Shown in pieces: positions 35,066-42,748 of a stretch of DNA of 64,000 nt. Within the stretch, counting starts at the first letter, position 1; each line of letters starts with the position of its first letter. The DNA is from an uncultured Ruminococcus sp. (GTDB taxonomy: Bacteria > Bacillota > Clostridia > Oscillospirales > Ruminococcaceae): the NCBI GenBank assembly GCA_902800795.1, contig CADCFQ010000003.1, positions 109,569 to 173,568 on the forward strand, read 5' to 3'. Made by a program: the position numbers and the translations under genes. Under the pieces are notes generated by a model. The model worked only from the letters and a program-made list of their open reading frames with translations. It made no database searches and was not told the origin of the DNA.

Positions 35066-35426
35066 CCGTCAAGCCGCAAGCGGCTTGAGGAAAGCTTGTT
35101 CTGGCTTCTCACAAGGGGCGACCTCTCTTGCAGGTCGCCCCTCTTGAAAAAAGTGTCCACCGGACACTTTTTTCAATTCACCCCTGCCGAGCGCTTCGCC
35201 CTCTGCGGAGGGCGACCAGGGGCGCCGCCCCTTGGATCCCTGCGAGCCTTTGAAAAGGCTCGACCTAAACTTTTGATCCCCTGGCGGATGATTACAACTT
35301 AGTTCGTTATTTCGCCAGAGGCAAAGCCGTGCGGCGAGCACCCCCTCCGGGGAGGGCGGCGGCTATCTACTAGTTTGCACGACCCCGGGCGGGGTGGGGG
35401 CGGCGGTCCAGGGGCTCGCCCCTGGG
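35066..35426. repeat. Mosaic intergenic repeat, copy 8 (hairpin chain)
   Basis: Same hairpin order as copy 4: CAAGCCGCAAGCGGCTTG, GGGGCGACC/GGTCGCCCC (35115-35141), AAAAAAGTGTCC/GGACACTTTTTT (35147-35173), then CGCCCTCTGCGGAGGGCG and CGAGCCTTTGAAAAGGCTCG. It ends with CCAGGGGCTCGCCCCTGG (35408-35425) directly before a TTGACA. Confidence 0.9.
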
Positions 35427-35455
35427 TTGACAAATGGGGAGGGATGAGGTATAAT
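35427..35455 (+). promoter_or_regulatory. Consensus sigma-A promoter at repeat edge
   Basis: TTGACA (35427-35432), 17-base spacer, TATAAT (35450-35455), 34 bases before the Rrf2 gene. Confidence 0.8.
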
Positions 35456-35489
35456 GGTTATTAAATAACTAGGAAAAGAGGGGATTTGC

Positions 35490-35924
35490 TTGAAGATATC
35501 AACCAAAGGACGCTATGCGCTCAGGATGATGCTCGATCTTGCACTGAATGAGGAAAACGGATATATACCTATCAAGGAGATCGCTAAAAGACAGGGTATA
35601 AGCGATAAATATCTTGAGCAGATCATATCTATCCTCAATCACGCCGGCTTTGTAAGAAGCGTTCGTGGCGCAGGCGGCGGATATAAGCTTACAAAAAAAC
35701 CGTCGGAATATACCGTCGGTATGATACTCCGCCTGACCGAGGGCAGCATGGCTCCCGTTTCTTGCCTTGAAGACGAGGTCAATACCTGCGACAGAGCAGA
35801 AAGCTGTGTAACACTCGGCGTATGGAAAAAGCTCTACTCTGCGATAAACGACGTTGTGGATAACATAACGCTGGAGGACCTTGTGGAGGACACCAAAAAC
35901 ATCGCCGGAGACTATGTGATATGA
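35490..35924 (+). CDS. Rrf2-family transcriptional regulator
   Basis: 144 residues from a TTG start (GAGGGG at 7 bases). The opening MKISTKGRYALRMMLDLA and the winged helix (IKEIAKRQGISDKYLEQI, VRGAGGGYKL) are the Rrf2 signature. Three cysteines in SCLEDEVNTCDRAESC (C-x7-C-x5-C) sit where IscR-type members bind an Fe-S cluster, so it may sense Fe-S or redox state; CymR-type members lack them. No isc/suf or cysteine genes are adjacent, so its targets are elsewhere. Confidence 0.9.
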   Translation: MKISTKGRYALRMMLDLALNEENGYIPIKEIAKRQGISDKYLEQIISILNHAGFVRSVRGAGGGYKLTKKPSEYTVGMILRLTEGSMAPVSCLEDEVNTCDRAESCVTLGVWKKLYSAINDVVDNITLEDLVEDTKNIAGDYVI

Positions 35925-35936
35925 CCAAATAACGAT

Positions 35937-35972
35937 AACGAGGTATGCCGCTTAGTGCATACCTCGTTTTAT
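35937..35972. terminator. Shared terminator of Rrf2 gene and sigG
   Basis: AACGAGGTATG / CATACCTCGTT arms with T run on the plus side. The stop codon of sigG (35952-35954) lies inside the loop, so its last codons form one arm. Confidence 0.85.
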
Positions 35973-36725
35973 ATTGTTAAGCGCCCCTTTTTCAAGCCGT
36001 GATACCTGGGCCTGGGATATCCCGATAGCCTTTGCGACCTCCACCTGGGTGGCGCCCTTGAAAAACCGCAAAAACAGGATACTGCGCTCTCTGGGGTCAA
36101 GCTTTTTGAGCGCTTCCTTTATTGTCATCTCATCCAGCCAGCTGCGGTCGTCCGTCATATCGCTGACCCTGTCCATAAGATACAGGGTGTCTCCGCTCTC
36201 GGAACACACCGGCTCATAGAGGGACACCGGCTCCGCCACCGATTCCATAGCCGCCGCCACATCGCTGCGCTTTTCGCCTATCCTCCCTGCGATGTCCTCC
36301 ACCGTCGGCTCGTCCGCACGCTCATTTCGCAGAGCCTCCCTCGCCTGCATCGCCTTATATGCAAGGTCTTTCATGCTCCTGGGGACCCTCACCGCCTGAT
36401 AGTCCCTAAGGTGGCGCCTTAGCTCCCCGGCTATCATCGGGACGGCGTAAGTCGAGAAGCGGACATTCAGGTTCGTATCAAAGTTGTCCACCGCCTTGAT
36501 AAGCCCCATGACCCCCACCTGGAACAGGTCGTCGGGGGACTCAGAGCGCCCGGAAAAGCGCTGGAGAACGCTGAGTACAAGCCTCAGGTTTCCCTTTATC
36601 AGCTTGTCTCTTGCCGCCTTGTCGCCGCTGTGGGCACGCTTTAAAAGCTCCAGCTTCTGCTTCTCGGTCAGCGTCATCAGCTCGCCTGTGTTTACCCCGC
36701 TTATCTCGACCTTATTATACTGCAT
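35952..36725 (-). CDS. sigG: Sporulation sigma factor SigG
   Basis: 257 residues. The N-terminus YNKVEISGVNTGEL is the diagnostic SigG opening (the SpoIIAB/Gin contact region). Region 2 is NLRLVLSVLQRFSGRSESPDDLFQ-like, and region 4 ends in TQVEVAKAIGISQAQVSRLE. It directs late forespore genes. In Bacillus and most Clostridia it lies directly after spoIIGA-sigE; here it is alone, about 14 kb away. Confidence 0.95.
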   Translation of the reverse strand: MQYNKVEISGVNTGELMTLTEKQKLELLKRAHSGDKAARDKLIKGNLRLVLSVLQRFSGRSESPDDLFQVGVMGLIKAVDNFDTNLNVRFSTYAVPMIAGELRRHLRDYQAVRVPRSMKDLAYKAMQAREALRNERADEPTVEDIAGRIGEKRSDVAAAMESVAEPVSLYEPVCSESGDTLYLMDRVSDMTDDRSWLDEMTIKEALKKLDPRERSILFLRFFKGATQVEVAKAIGISQAQVSRLEKGALNNIKRGMH

Positions 36726-36804
36726 AGCTACCTCCGCAAAACTTATCGTTTACAGAAGTATTCCCATTTTTCGGGAAATATATGCATAAAAAGAGGTATC
36801 CCCT

Positions 36805-36844
36805 CAAAAGCGAACGACCTCCGCTGCCCCGGGCAGTGAAGGTC
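36805..36844 (-). terminator. Probable terminator of aminotransferase gene
   Basis: Minus-strand GACCTTCACTGCCC / GGGCAGCGGAGGTC (36816-36844) followed by GTTCGCTTTTG. The T run is short. Confidence 0.5.
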
Positions 36845-36861
36845 ATTTTAAACGCTTTTAT

Positions 36862-38151
36862 TTATTTTCCGAGCAGCTTTTCCGCACAAGCGATCTTTGT
36901 GGCCAGTGCAAAGATCCTTGCGGCGGTCTTGAGCTCGTCTATCGGCGGATAGGTCGGAGCGATCCTAATGTTCGAGTCCTCCGGATCCTTTCCGTAGGGG
37001 AAGGTTGCGCCTGCGCCTGTGAGGACTACGCCTGCCTCCTTGCAAAGCTGGCAGATCCTCTTTGCACATCCGCTCATAGCGTTGAAGCTTATGAAGTAGC
37101 CGCCGTTGGGCTTTGTCCACTTGGCGATGCCCAAAGGTGCTATCTCTCTGTCAAGCTCATCCAGCACAGCTGCAAATCTGGGAGCAACAAGTGCTGCGTG
37201 CTTCTTCATGTGCTCGGTCACGCCCTCAAAGTCCTTGAAGAACTTAACGTGTCTTAGCTGGTTTATCTTGTCGGGGCCTATTGATTGAACAGTCATGAGC
37301 GATCTGATATAGTCGATGTTAGCCTTTGCAGCACCCATAACAGCAACGCCAGCTCCGGGATATGTCACCTTGGAGGTGGAAGCAAACATCAGGACTCTCT
37401 CCTCGTTGCCTGCCTTCTTTGCCTCGTCAAGGATGTTAAGCAGCTTGTCGGGAGTATCGTTCAGGTGGTGGATGCAGTAAGCGTTATCCCAGAAGATCCT
37501 GAAATCCTTGGCTGCGGTCTTCATCGCTGCCAGCCTCTTTACGACCTCGTCCGAATATGTCACACCCGTAGGGTTAGCATACATAGGAACACACCAGATG
37601 CCCTTGATGCTGTCGTCCTCAGCCACCAGCTTCTCGATCATATCCATATCGGGGCCGTTCTCGTCGGTAGGGATGTTCACCATCTCAAAGCCGAACTTCT
37701 CGGTGATAAGGAAGTGTCTGTCATAGCCGGGCACGGGGCACAGCCACTTGAGCTTTTTGTCTCTCGCCTGGATGCTCCACGGTTCGGCACCGTTGCCTGT
37801 TCCGAATACCATAAACTTGGCGATGTTATCATACATTATAGTAAGGCTGGAGTTTCCCAGCACCATTATCTCGTCCTCGCTCACGCCCAGCATAGGCGCA
37901 AAAAGCTTCTTTGCCTCGGGCAGTCCGTCACCGATACCGTAGTTGCGGCAGTCTGTGCCGTCCTCTGCATAGCACTCGGCGTTGGTGCTCACTGCTGTGA
38001 GCATACCCTCTGTGAGATCAAGCTGCTCTGCCGAAGGCTTTCCTCTTGCCATATTCAGTGCAAGACCCTTAGCCTTGTAACCGTCATACTCCTCGCAAGC
38101 CTGCTTGTAAAAGCCCTCGAGCTCGCTCTTTGACATAGCCTTTAATTCCAT
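36862..38151 (-). CDS. MocR-type (class Ic) aspartate aminotransferase-like enzyme
   Basis: 429 residues of a fold-type I PLP enzyme without the DNA-binding domain of true MocR regulators. Visible features are CPVPGYDRHF, the PLP-contact PMYANPTG, FWDNAYCIHH, and the Schiff-base lysine in FASTSKVTYPG. The family is a distinct group of aspartate/aromatic aminotransferases common in Clostridia. It should transfer amino groups between an amino acid and 2-oxoglutarate. It is monocistronic with its own promoter; GGAGGG precedes the start. Confidence 0.85.
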   Translation of the reverse strand: MELKAMSKSELEGFYKQACEEYDGYKAKGLALNMARGKPSAEQLDLTEGMLTAVSTNAECYAEDGTDCRNYGIGDGLPEAKKLFAPMLGVSEDEIMVLGNSSLTIMYDNIAKFMVFGTGNGAEPWSIQARDKKLKWLCPVPGYDRHFLITEKFGFEMVNIPTDENGPDMDMIEKLVAEDDSIKGIWCVPMYANPTGVTYSDEVVKRLAAMKTAAKDFRIFWDNAYCIHHLNDTPDKLLNILDEAKKAGNEERVLMFASTSKVTYPGAGVAVMGAAKANIDYIRSLMTVQSIGPDKINQLRHVKFFKDFEGVTEHMKKHAALVAPRFAAVLDELDREIAPLGIAKWTKPNGGYFISFNAMSGCAKRICQLCKEAGVVLTGAGATFPYGKDPEDSNIRIAPTYPPIDELKTAARIFALATKIACAEKLLGK

Positions 38152-38202
38152 TTGTTTACCCTCCAGAATTTACATAACACGATTTCTTTTTATTCCTATA
38201 CT

Positions 38203-38231
38203 ATTCTATACCAAGAACCGCCATTTTGCAA
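38203..38231 (-). promoter_or_regulatory. Sigma-A promoter of aminotransferase gene
   Basis: Minus-strand TTGCAA (38226-38231), 17-base spacer, TAGAAT (38203-38208). With the plus promoter at 38415 it occupies the 350-base divergent gap; the rest is AT-rich with nothing else seen. Confidence 0.65.
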
Positions 38232-38414
38232 GTGATTTTTACAAATCCTGCAAAAAATCAGAGTTTTCCACGAAACAGCGCCGTTAAATATGAATAATAT
38301 GGGCATTTTCGATAATGAAACTGCAAGAGCGGATATTCCCTGTAACAAGTACCAAAATTATGAACGAAATAAGAGCAAAATCACCAAATATCGTTCATTT
38401 ATAAATATTTTGTA

Positions 38415-38443
38415 TTGACATTGTGAAAGATCTGTTGTATAAT
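38415..38443 (+). promoter_or_regulatory. Sigma-A promoter of HTH/coiled-coil gene
   Basis: TTGACA (38415-38420), 17-base spacer, TATAAT (38438-38443). Confidence 0.78.
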
Positions 38444-38501
38444 ATTGATAGTTATCGAGCCGCATTTACGGCGAAAAGTATTTCTGAAAGGATTGATATA
38501 A

Positions 38502-39740
38502 TTGGCAAAGAAACAGGAAAGCATCAGCGACAAGATAATCCGTCTTTACAAGGAGGGATTAACTACCGCTGAGATAGCTAAGGAGATGGAGATGCCGGCA
38601 GGCAACGTCCCCAATATCCTTGAAAAGCACTGGCCTGACTATAGGAGCTACATACAGCCTGAGAGAGACCGTCTGGCAGAGGCTAATGCGCCGAAGAAGA
38701 GTTCCATACTCCCCTTCGGAAGAAAAAGCAAGAACGACAAGCCTGTTGTTACAGCCGAGCCCTTCACTCCCTCGCTCAACCTTACCATGGATGATGACGG
38801 TTTTGTGGATCACAGTGTTATAGGAATGGCTAATATGCTCAACAAGGGCAGAAGTGTTAAGGAAACAGCAGAGTTTTTCGGCAAGGACATCAACGACATA
38901 AAGGCTGTTGAGAGTGTTATGGCCGAGCATTTCAAGAGAGTTAATTCACAGAAGGGACCGTCCGTTAAGAACGCTGAGCCCGCACCCGCACCGGAGCCTG
39001 AGACCCCGGAAGTTGTGGATGATGAGCCCAAGATCGATCCCAAGGCTGCCAGCATAGCAAACAGCATTGCGAAGAGGAACAGCACATCGACCTTCGAGAC
39101 AGGCGCTGCTGATGCAAGCCCTGTAAAGTTCCCTGAGCGTGTTAAAGAGCCGGAGCCTATGCCTGTTGAGAACAATGTTCCAAAGCCCAGTGAGACTGCT
39201 GTTGCTGAAAAGGCAGCAGAGGAGACTCCTACGATGGATGAGCTTCAGGTACCCGATCTGAGCTACGACGAGCTTGACCCTGAGATGCCTTCGATAGAGC
39301 CTATCGCTCTTGACGATGCATTCCATGCCGAGCCGGTGCCCGAATCGACGATGCCTTCTATAGAAGAAGAGCTTGCTCAGCGTGAGGCTGAGAAGAAGAG
39401 ACTTGAGGCAGAAAAAGCACAGATCTCAAAATTCAGTGAGAATATGGAGGAAGAAACAATGAGTCCACAGGAAAAAATGCGTATGTTCGCTCAGGAACAG
39501 ATCGAGCAGAACAACAAGAAGATCGACGAGCTTCAGATCGGCATCGCCGACAAGGAGAACAAGTCCATAGAGCTTGGCAAGCAGGCTGACGAGATCTACT
39601 CACAGATCATAGCGCTCCAGGAGAAGGCTAAGGGCTTCAGCACCGAGAAGGAGAAGCTTGACATCGAGATCAGCCAGGTAAAGGGTGATATCGAGGGTCT
39701 CAAGAGAGAGAACGAAGAGTTCAAGTCCTACATCAAGTGA
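38502..39740 (+). CDS. HTH and coiled-coil protein of unknown function
   Basis: 412 residues from a TTG start (AAAGGAT upstream). N-terminal helix-turn-helix of homeodomain-like/resolvase type (IIRLYKEGLTTAEIAKEMEM, residues about 8-40). A second short helix-turn-helix-like segment lies near residue 110 (SVKETAEFFGKDINDI). The next about 150 residues are Pro/Glu/Ala-rich and disordered. Residues about 285-410 form a long coiled coil. No signal or membrane segment. The layout suggests a DNA-associated scaffold, possibly for chromosome or division work; that is inference. Confidence 0.72.
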   Translation: MAKKQESISDKIIRLYKEGLTTAEIAKEMEMPAGNVPNILEKHWPDYRSYIQPERDRLAEANAPKKSSILPFGRKSKNDKPVVTAEPFTPSLNLTMDDDGFVDHSVIGMANMLNKGRSVKETAEFFGKDINDIKAVESVMAEHFKRVNSQKGPSVKNAEPAPAPEPETPEVVDDEPKIDPKAASIANSIAKRNSTSTFETGAADASPVKFPERVKEPEPMPVENNVPKPSETAVAEKAAEETPTMDELQVPDLSYDELDPEMPSIEPIALDDAFHAEPVPESTMPSIEEELAQREAEKKRLEAEKAQISKFSENMEEETMSPQEKMRMFAQEQIEQNNKKIDELQIGIADKENKSIELGKQADEIYSQIIALQEKAKGFSTEKEKLDIEISQVKGDIEGLKRENEEFKSYIK

Positions 39741-39756
39741 TCGTATCTTTAAAGAT

Positions 39757-39791
39757 AAAAGCGCTCCGCTTTTTTGCGGAGCGCTTTTTTG
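39757..39791 (+). terminator. Intrinsic terminator
   Basis: AAAAGCGCTCCGC / GCGGAGCGCTTTTTT, perfect. Confidence 0.92.
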
Positions 39792-39807
39792 TGTCTTTAG
39801 CTGTCGA

Positions 39808-40485
39808 TCACTTATCAAGGTCATGGGTCTTTACAGTGTTCTCTACCTTGTCTACCGAGTTTCGCTCGGTTATCTCGATCTTATAGCAGTAGGTCTTGTC
39901 CTTGGAAAACGTCGTCTCTGTGAACCACTTGAGATCGCCGTCCTTCTCAAAACAATACTCCGTCTCAAAACCCGTCGCCTTTATCCCCTCGATATCGGCT
40001 CCCAGCTTCTTCAGATCGTATTCGTATTTTACCCTTATCTCGCCGTCCTGCTCGGTCTTTTCAGCCTTCTTCACCGCCGTCGGCGTATAAACCAGCAAGC
40101 CCTCGTCCGCCTGCGGATGCTTGGCGTTTCTGGTATACTGGTTGAAGCTCTTCTCTCCTCTGACAGTGTGAGTATACTTTCCGTTTTCGTATTTCATATC
40201 CTCAACGCCGTTGTTGAACTGCGCATACACATCATCGCCGTTCTTTCCGTAATAGGAGAACACACAGACATCCTTCTCGTCATATTTAAAGGTGAACTCC
40301 TGATCCACTTCGCCGGTCTCGGTATTGGTCATTATCACCCTTGCCGAGTCAAGCTCCGCATAAGCCTTTCTTGCGTCAAGTATCAGGTCTGCGCCCTTGG
40401 GAGCATCTGCTCCTGCACAGCCCGAAAGCAGCCCCGTAACAGCCAGCGCAGCCGTAAGCACAAGCGCTTTGAATCCAAGTCTCAT
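39808..40485 (-). CDS. Lipoprotein, LolA/DUF6612-like
   Basis: 225 residues from the ATG at 40485 (GGAGGAG upstream). Lipobox LLSGCAG. The mature chain alternates beta strands with repeated phrases such as ARVIMTNTETGEVDQEF and FETEYCFEKDGDLKWF, in the style of LolA-like or DUF6612 extracellular lipoproteins of Clostridia. The likely role is lipid or envelope binding; no catalytic residues are evident. It follows the DUF4321 gene by 13 bases and is probably co-transcribed with it. Confidence 0.75.
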   Translation of the reverse strand: MRLGFKALVLTAALAVTGLLSGCAGADAPKGADLILDARKAYAELDSARVIMTNTETGEVDQEFTFKYDEKDVCVFSYYGKNGDDVYAQFNNGVEDMKYENGKYTHTVRGEKSFNQYTRNAKHPQADEGLLVYTPTAVKKAEKTEQDGEIRVKYEYDLKKLGADIEGIKATGFETEYCFEKDGDLKWFTETTFSKDKTYCYKIEITERNSVDKVENTVKTHDLDK

Positions 40486-40498
40486 AAAAGCTCCTCCG

Positions 40499-40762
40499 TC
40501 ACAGGTTCTTGCAGGTCTTTGCAAAGATGATAAGAGCCGCCGCAACAGTGAATATCTGCGAGACTGTCGCTCTGAGCATAAGGCCTATGTTGAACTTTAT
40601 AACATAAAGATCCACGGACACGCTCTCAAACCCTATGCTCTTGCCCCATGCAAGCCAGCCCACATAGTCCTTGCCGTCGCATACATAGGCTATGAACGCC
40701 CCGAGGATTATTCCCGAGAGCATAAAAAATATAAACGCAAATGTTTTTTTGAATTCCTTCAT
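40499..40762 (-). CDS. DUF4321 membrane protein
   Basis: 87 residues from the ATG at 40762, which has GGAAGG at the right distance; the longer TTG version does not. The helix LSGIILGAFIAYV, the motif LAWGKSIGFESVSVDLYVIKF-like segment (broken here for length) and a second helix match DUF4321, a small family in Clostridia found near septum and cell-wall genes. Function unknown. Confidence 0.82.
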   Translation of the reverse strand: MKEFKKTFAFIFFMLSGIILGAFIAYVCDGKDYVGWLAWGKSIGFESVSVDLYVIKFNIGLMLRATVSQIFTVAAALIIFAKTCKNL

Positions 40763-40784
40763 AATGTCCTTCCTTAACAAACAA

Positions 40785-40803
40785 GGGAGGGTATTACCCT
40801 CCC
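40785..40803 (-). terminator. Hairpin after S1-domain gene
   Basis: GGGAGGGTATTACCCTCCC, a near-perfect palindrome followed on the minus strand by TTGTTTGTT; likely terminator of the yabP-S1 cluster. Confidence 0.6.
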
Positions 40804-40824
40804 GTATTTTATGCTGCTGTGATC

Positions 40825-41340
40825 CTACTTCCTTCTGGAAGGCGATCTTCTCTTATTGTCGATGACCTTTTTCAGGTCGGAAAACCGCTCCTCGCTGCTT
40901 GCCTTGAACTTCGAGAGCATATCCTCAAAGTCCGCATTTCCCGAGTTTGCGTTCGGATCATAGACCGGAGGCGGATTTTTCGAGAAGTCCTGCACATCGG
41001 CAGGCTCACGGGTAAACCTCTGTCTGGAGGGAGCATCTCTTCTCTCTCCCTTATTGAAGGGTCTTGGTCCCTTGTTGTCGTTCTTGTTGAATTTTCTTGG
41101 CTGCTCGGGCATCGCCTTCTTTATCGAAAGCGATATCTTGCCGTCGTCGGTCAGGCTCAGCACCTTTACCTTTACGGTCTGTCCCTCGGTAAGGTGATCC
41201 TTTATCTCGCTTACAAAGGTGTTTGCCACCTCCGAGATATGTACCATTCCCGTCTGATTTTTGTCCACCTCGACAAATGCGCCGAACTTGGTGATGCCTG
41301 TTACTTTTCCCTCATAAATTTTTCCTACTTCAAGCTGCAT
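40825..41340 (-). CDS. S1 RNA-binding domain protein (YabR/GSP13-like)
   Basis: 171 residues. Residues 1-75 are one S1 domain (GKVTGITKFGAFVEV, GMVHISEVA, VKVKVLSLTDDGKISLSIK). The rest is a basic, Arg/Asn-rich disordered tail ending in RRSPSRRK, likely an extra RNA contact. In Bacillus the same position, after divIC, is held by yabR. A role in ribosome-associated or stress RNA binding is known for the family only in outline. Confidence 0.88.
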   Translation of the reverse strand: MQLEVGKIYEGKVTGITKFGAFVEVDKNQTGMVHISEVANTFVSEIKDHLTEGQTVKVKVLSLTDDGKISLSIKKAMPEQPRKFNKNDNKGPRPFNKGERRDAPSRQRFTREPADVQDFSKNPPPVYDPNANSGNADFEDMLSKFKASSEERFSDLKKVIDNKRRSPSRRK

Positions 41341-41412
41341 GGTGTTTTAAATGATCCTCTCTGAACTGTGCCCTTGGCAAATTTGTGCGGCGCCGTTTTT
41401 TTCGGCTCGGCG

Positions 41413-41784
41413 TCAGTCGCCGTCTGTAACTATGTAATACCTCTTCTCATTCGGATAAGCATACCCCAGCTTTTCGATGGCGATCCTTTTCATATACTCG
41501 TCCTCGTCATCCGATTTAAGAAGCCTTACATACTCGTCGTTTTGCTGCTTTGCAGCAGTTATCTTCTTGCTTATCTCGGCAGATTCTTTTCTCAGCTGTG
41601 CCACCTGTGCCTGCTGCGAAACGATAGTATATACCGAATAGCCCAGAAGACAGATTATCGCCAGAAACACCAGCAGTCTTACGACCCGTGATCTGCGGGG
41701 CTTTGCGGCAGCGCCGCCCTCCGCCTTGGGATCAAACGCAGCATCTGTCTCTTCGCTGCTTTTGTTTTTCCCGAACCAAAGCAT
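41413..41784 (-). CDS. divIC: Septum formation initiator DivIC/FtsB-like
   Basis: 123 residues: disordered cytoplasmic N-terminus with a basic patch (KPRRSRVVR), one membrane helix (about 36-55), a coiled coil (QQAQVAQLRKESAEISKKIT) and the family's C-terminal IAIEKLGYAYPNEKRYY. It bridges FtsL and DivIB in the divisome. It sits between yabQ and the S1 gene as in Bacillus and Clostridia. Confidence 0.92.
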   Translation of the reverse strand: MLWFGKNKSSEETDAAFDPKAEGGAAAKPRRSRVVRLLVFLAIICLLGYSVYTIVSQQAQVAQLRKESAEISKKITAAKQQNDEYVRLLKSDDEDEYMKRIAIEKLGYAYPNEKRYYIVTDGD

Positions 41785-41915
41785 TTTTTCTCCACTCCCA
41801 TTGTTTTACACAAGCATTGTCTTTTTCCAAAGACAATTCCACTCCATAACATTATACACCTATTTCTATACAACTTTCAAGTGCTTTTTTCGATTTTTTT
41901 CACATATTCACAAAT

Positions 41916-42317
41916 TTATGCTATTTTAACAAACAAACTCCTGATTTTTCTTATCAATTTGGTGATAAAACCTTTCAGCGGCGCAAAGATCTTCCTCAAA
42001 AGCCACCTCCACAGCCTCCCGAAAGCCCTCACCGCCAGGTTCCCAAGGCTAAGGCGCTCCATAACGGCGCCTGTAAGCATACCGAAAAGGGCAAACACCC
42101 TTATCTGCCCTGTCAGCCCCGTGCAGAAGGTAAACAGCACGAACCAGAACAAAACAGTATACACAACATCGCAGACAAAGGTCAGGATACGGCCGCTCTT
42201 TGTGGCTATCCTTACCATACGGAAGATATCGTAGACCGCCCCCATAGCGAAGCCTATGAGCACCGAGAGCAGAAACAGCTGTGTTTCAAGCTCGAGCCCG
42301 AGCTGCATCTTTTCCAC
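41916..42317 (-). CDS. yabQ: Spore cortex biosynthesis protein YabQ
   Basis: 133 residues from a GTG start placed 5 bases after the yabP stop. Four hydrophobic helices; the opening QLFLLSVLIGFAMGAVYDIFR is the YabQ signature. The C-terminus is basic. It acts in the mother cell in cortex formation. yabP and divIC flank it. Confidence 0.92.
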   Translation of the reverse strand: MEKMQLGLELETQLFLLSVLIGFAMGAVYDIFRMVRIATKSGRILTFVCDVVYTVLFWFVLFTFCTGLTGQIRVFALFGMLTGAVMERLSLGNLAVRAFGRLWRWLLRKIFAPLKGFITKLIRKIRSLFVKIA

Positions 42318-42322
42318 TCACA

Positions 42323-42601
42323 TCACCCCGACAGCCGCCCCAGCAGCCCTTGTCTTTTTTTGGTCTTGCGGCTCTCATAGCTCATAGAGCTTATCTCCCC
42401 CTCAACGTTGAGCTCTCCGCTTTCCACGCTCATATCGCTTATGCGCAGCGCCGACCCCTTGATATACAGCTCCCCCAGCTCAGTGAACAGGTGCATACCG
42501 CTGTCGTCAAAGCTGCCCACCTCGGTTATGCCGGTAAGAAACAGCTTTTTTCTGTCCTCAAGTATAAAATTATGTCTGCCCTGGGTCTTGTTTTCATTCA
42601 T
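42323..42601 (-). CDS. yabP: Sporulation protein YabP
   Basis: 92 residues from the ATG at 42601 (GGGAGGAG upstream; the GTG one codon earlier is too close). It matches the YabP/YqfC domain: HNFILEDRKKLFLTGITEV, FDDSGMHLFTELGELYIKG and MSVESGELNVEGEI. Required for cortex or coat assembly in Bacillus. First gene of the yabP-yabQ-divIC-S1 run. Confidence 0.92.
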   Translation of the reverse strand: MNENKTQGRHNFILEDRKKLFLTGITEVGSFDDSGMHLFTELGELYIKGSALRISDMSVESGELNVEGEISSMSYESRKTKKRQGLLGRLSG

Positions 42602-42682
42602 CACAGACTCCTCCCTTCATTCTACATTATATTTATGTAGATGCTTTTATATTCCCCCGCCAGTTGCCCGCCCCTGGTGGGC

Positions 42683-42711
42683 TTGACAAAATATGATATA
42701 AAGGTTAAAAT
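42683..42711 (+). promoter_or_regulatory. Sigma-A promoter of CE2 gene
   Basis: TTGACA (42683-42688), 17-base spacer, TAAAAT (42706-42711). GCCCGCCCCTGGTGGGC just before it recalls the repeat ends at other promoters but is too degenerate to call. Confidence 0.72.
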
Positions 42712-42748
42712 GATAATACATTGATCATGATCTTGGGGAGGACTTATT

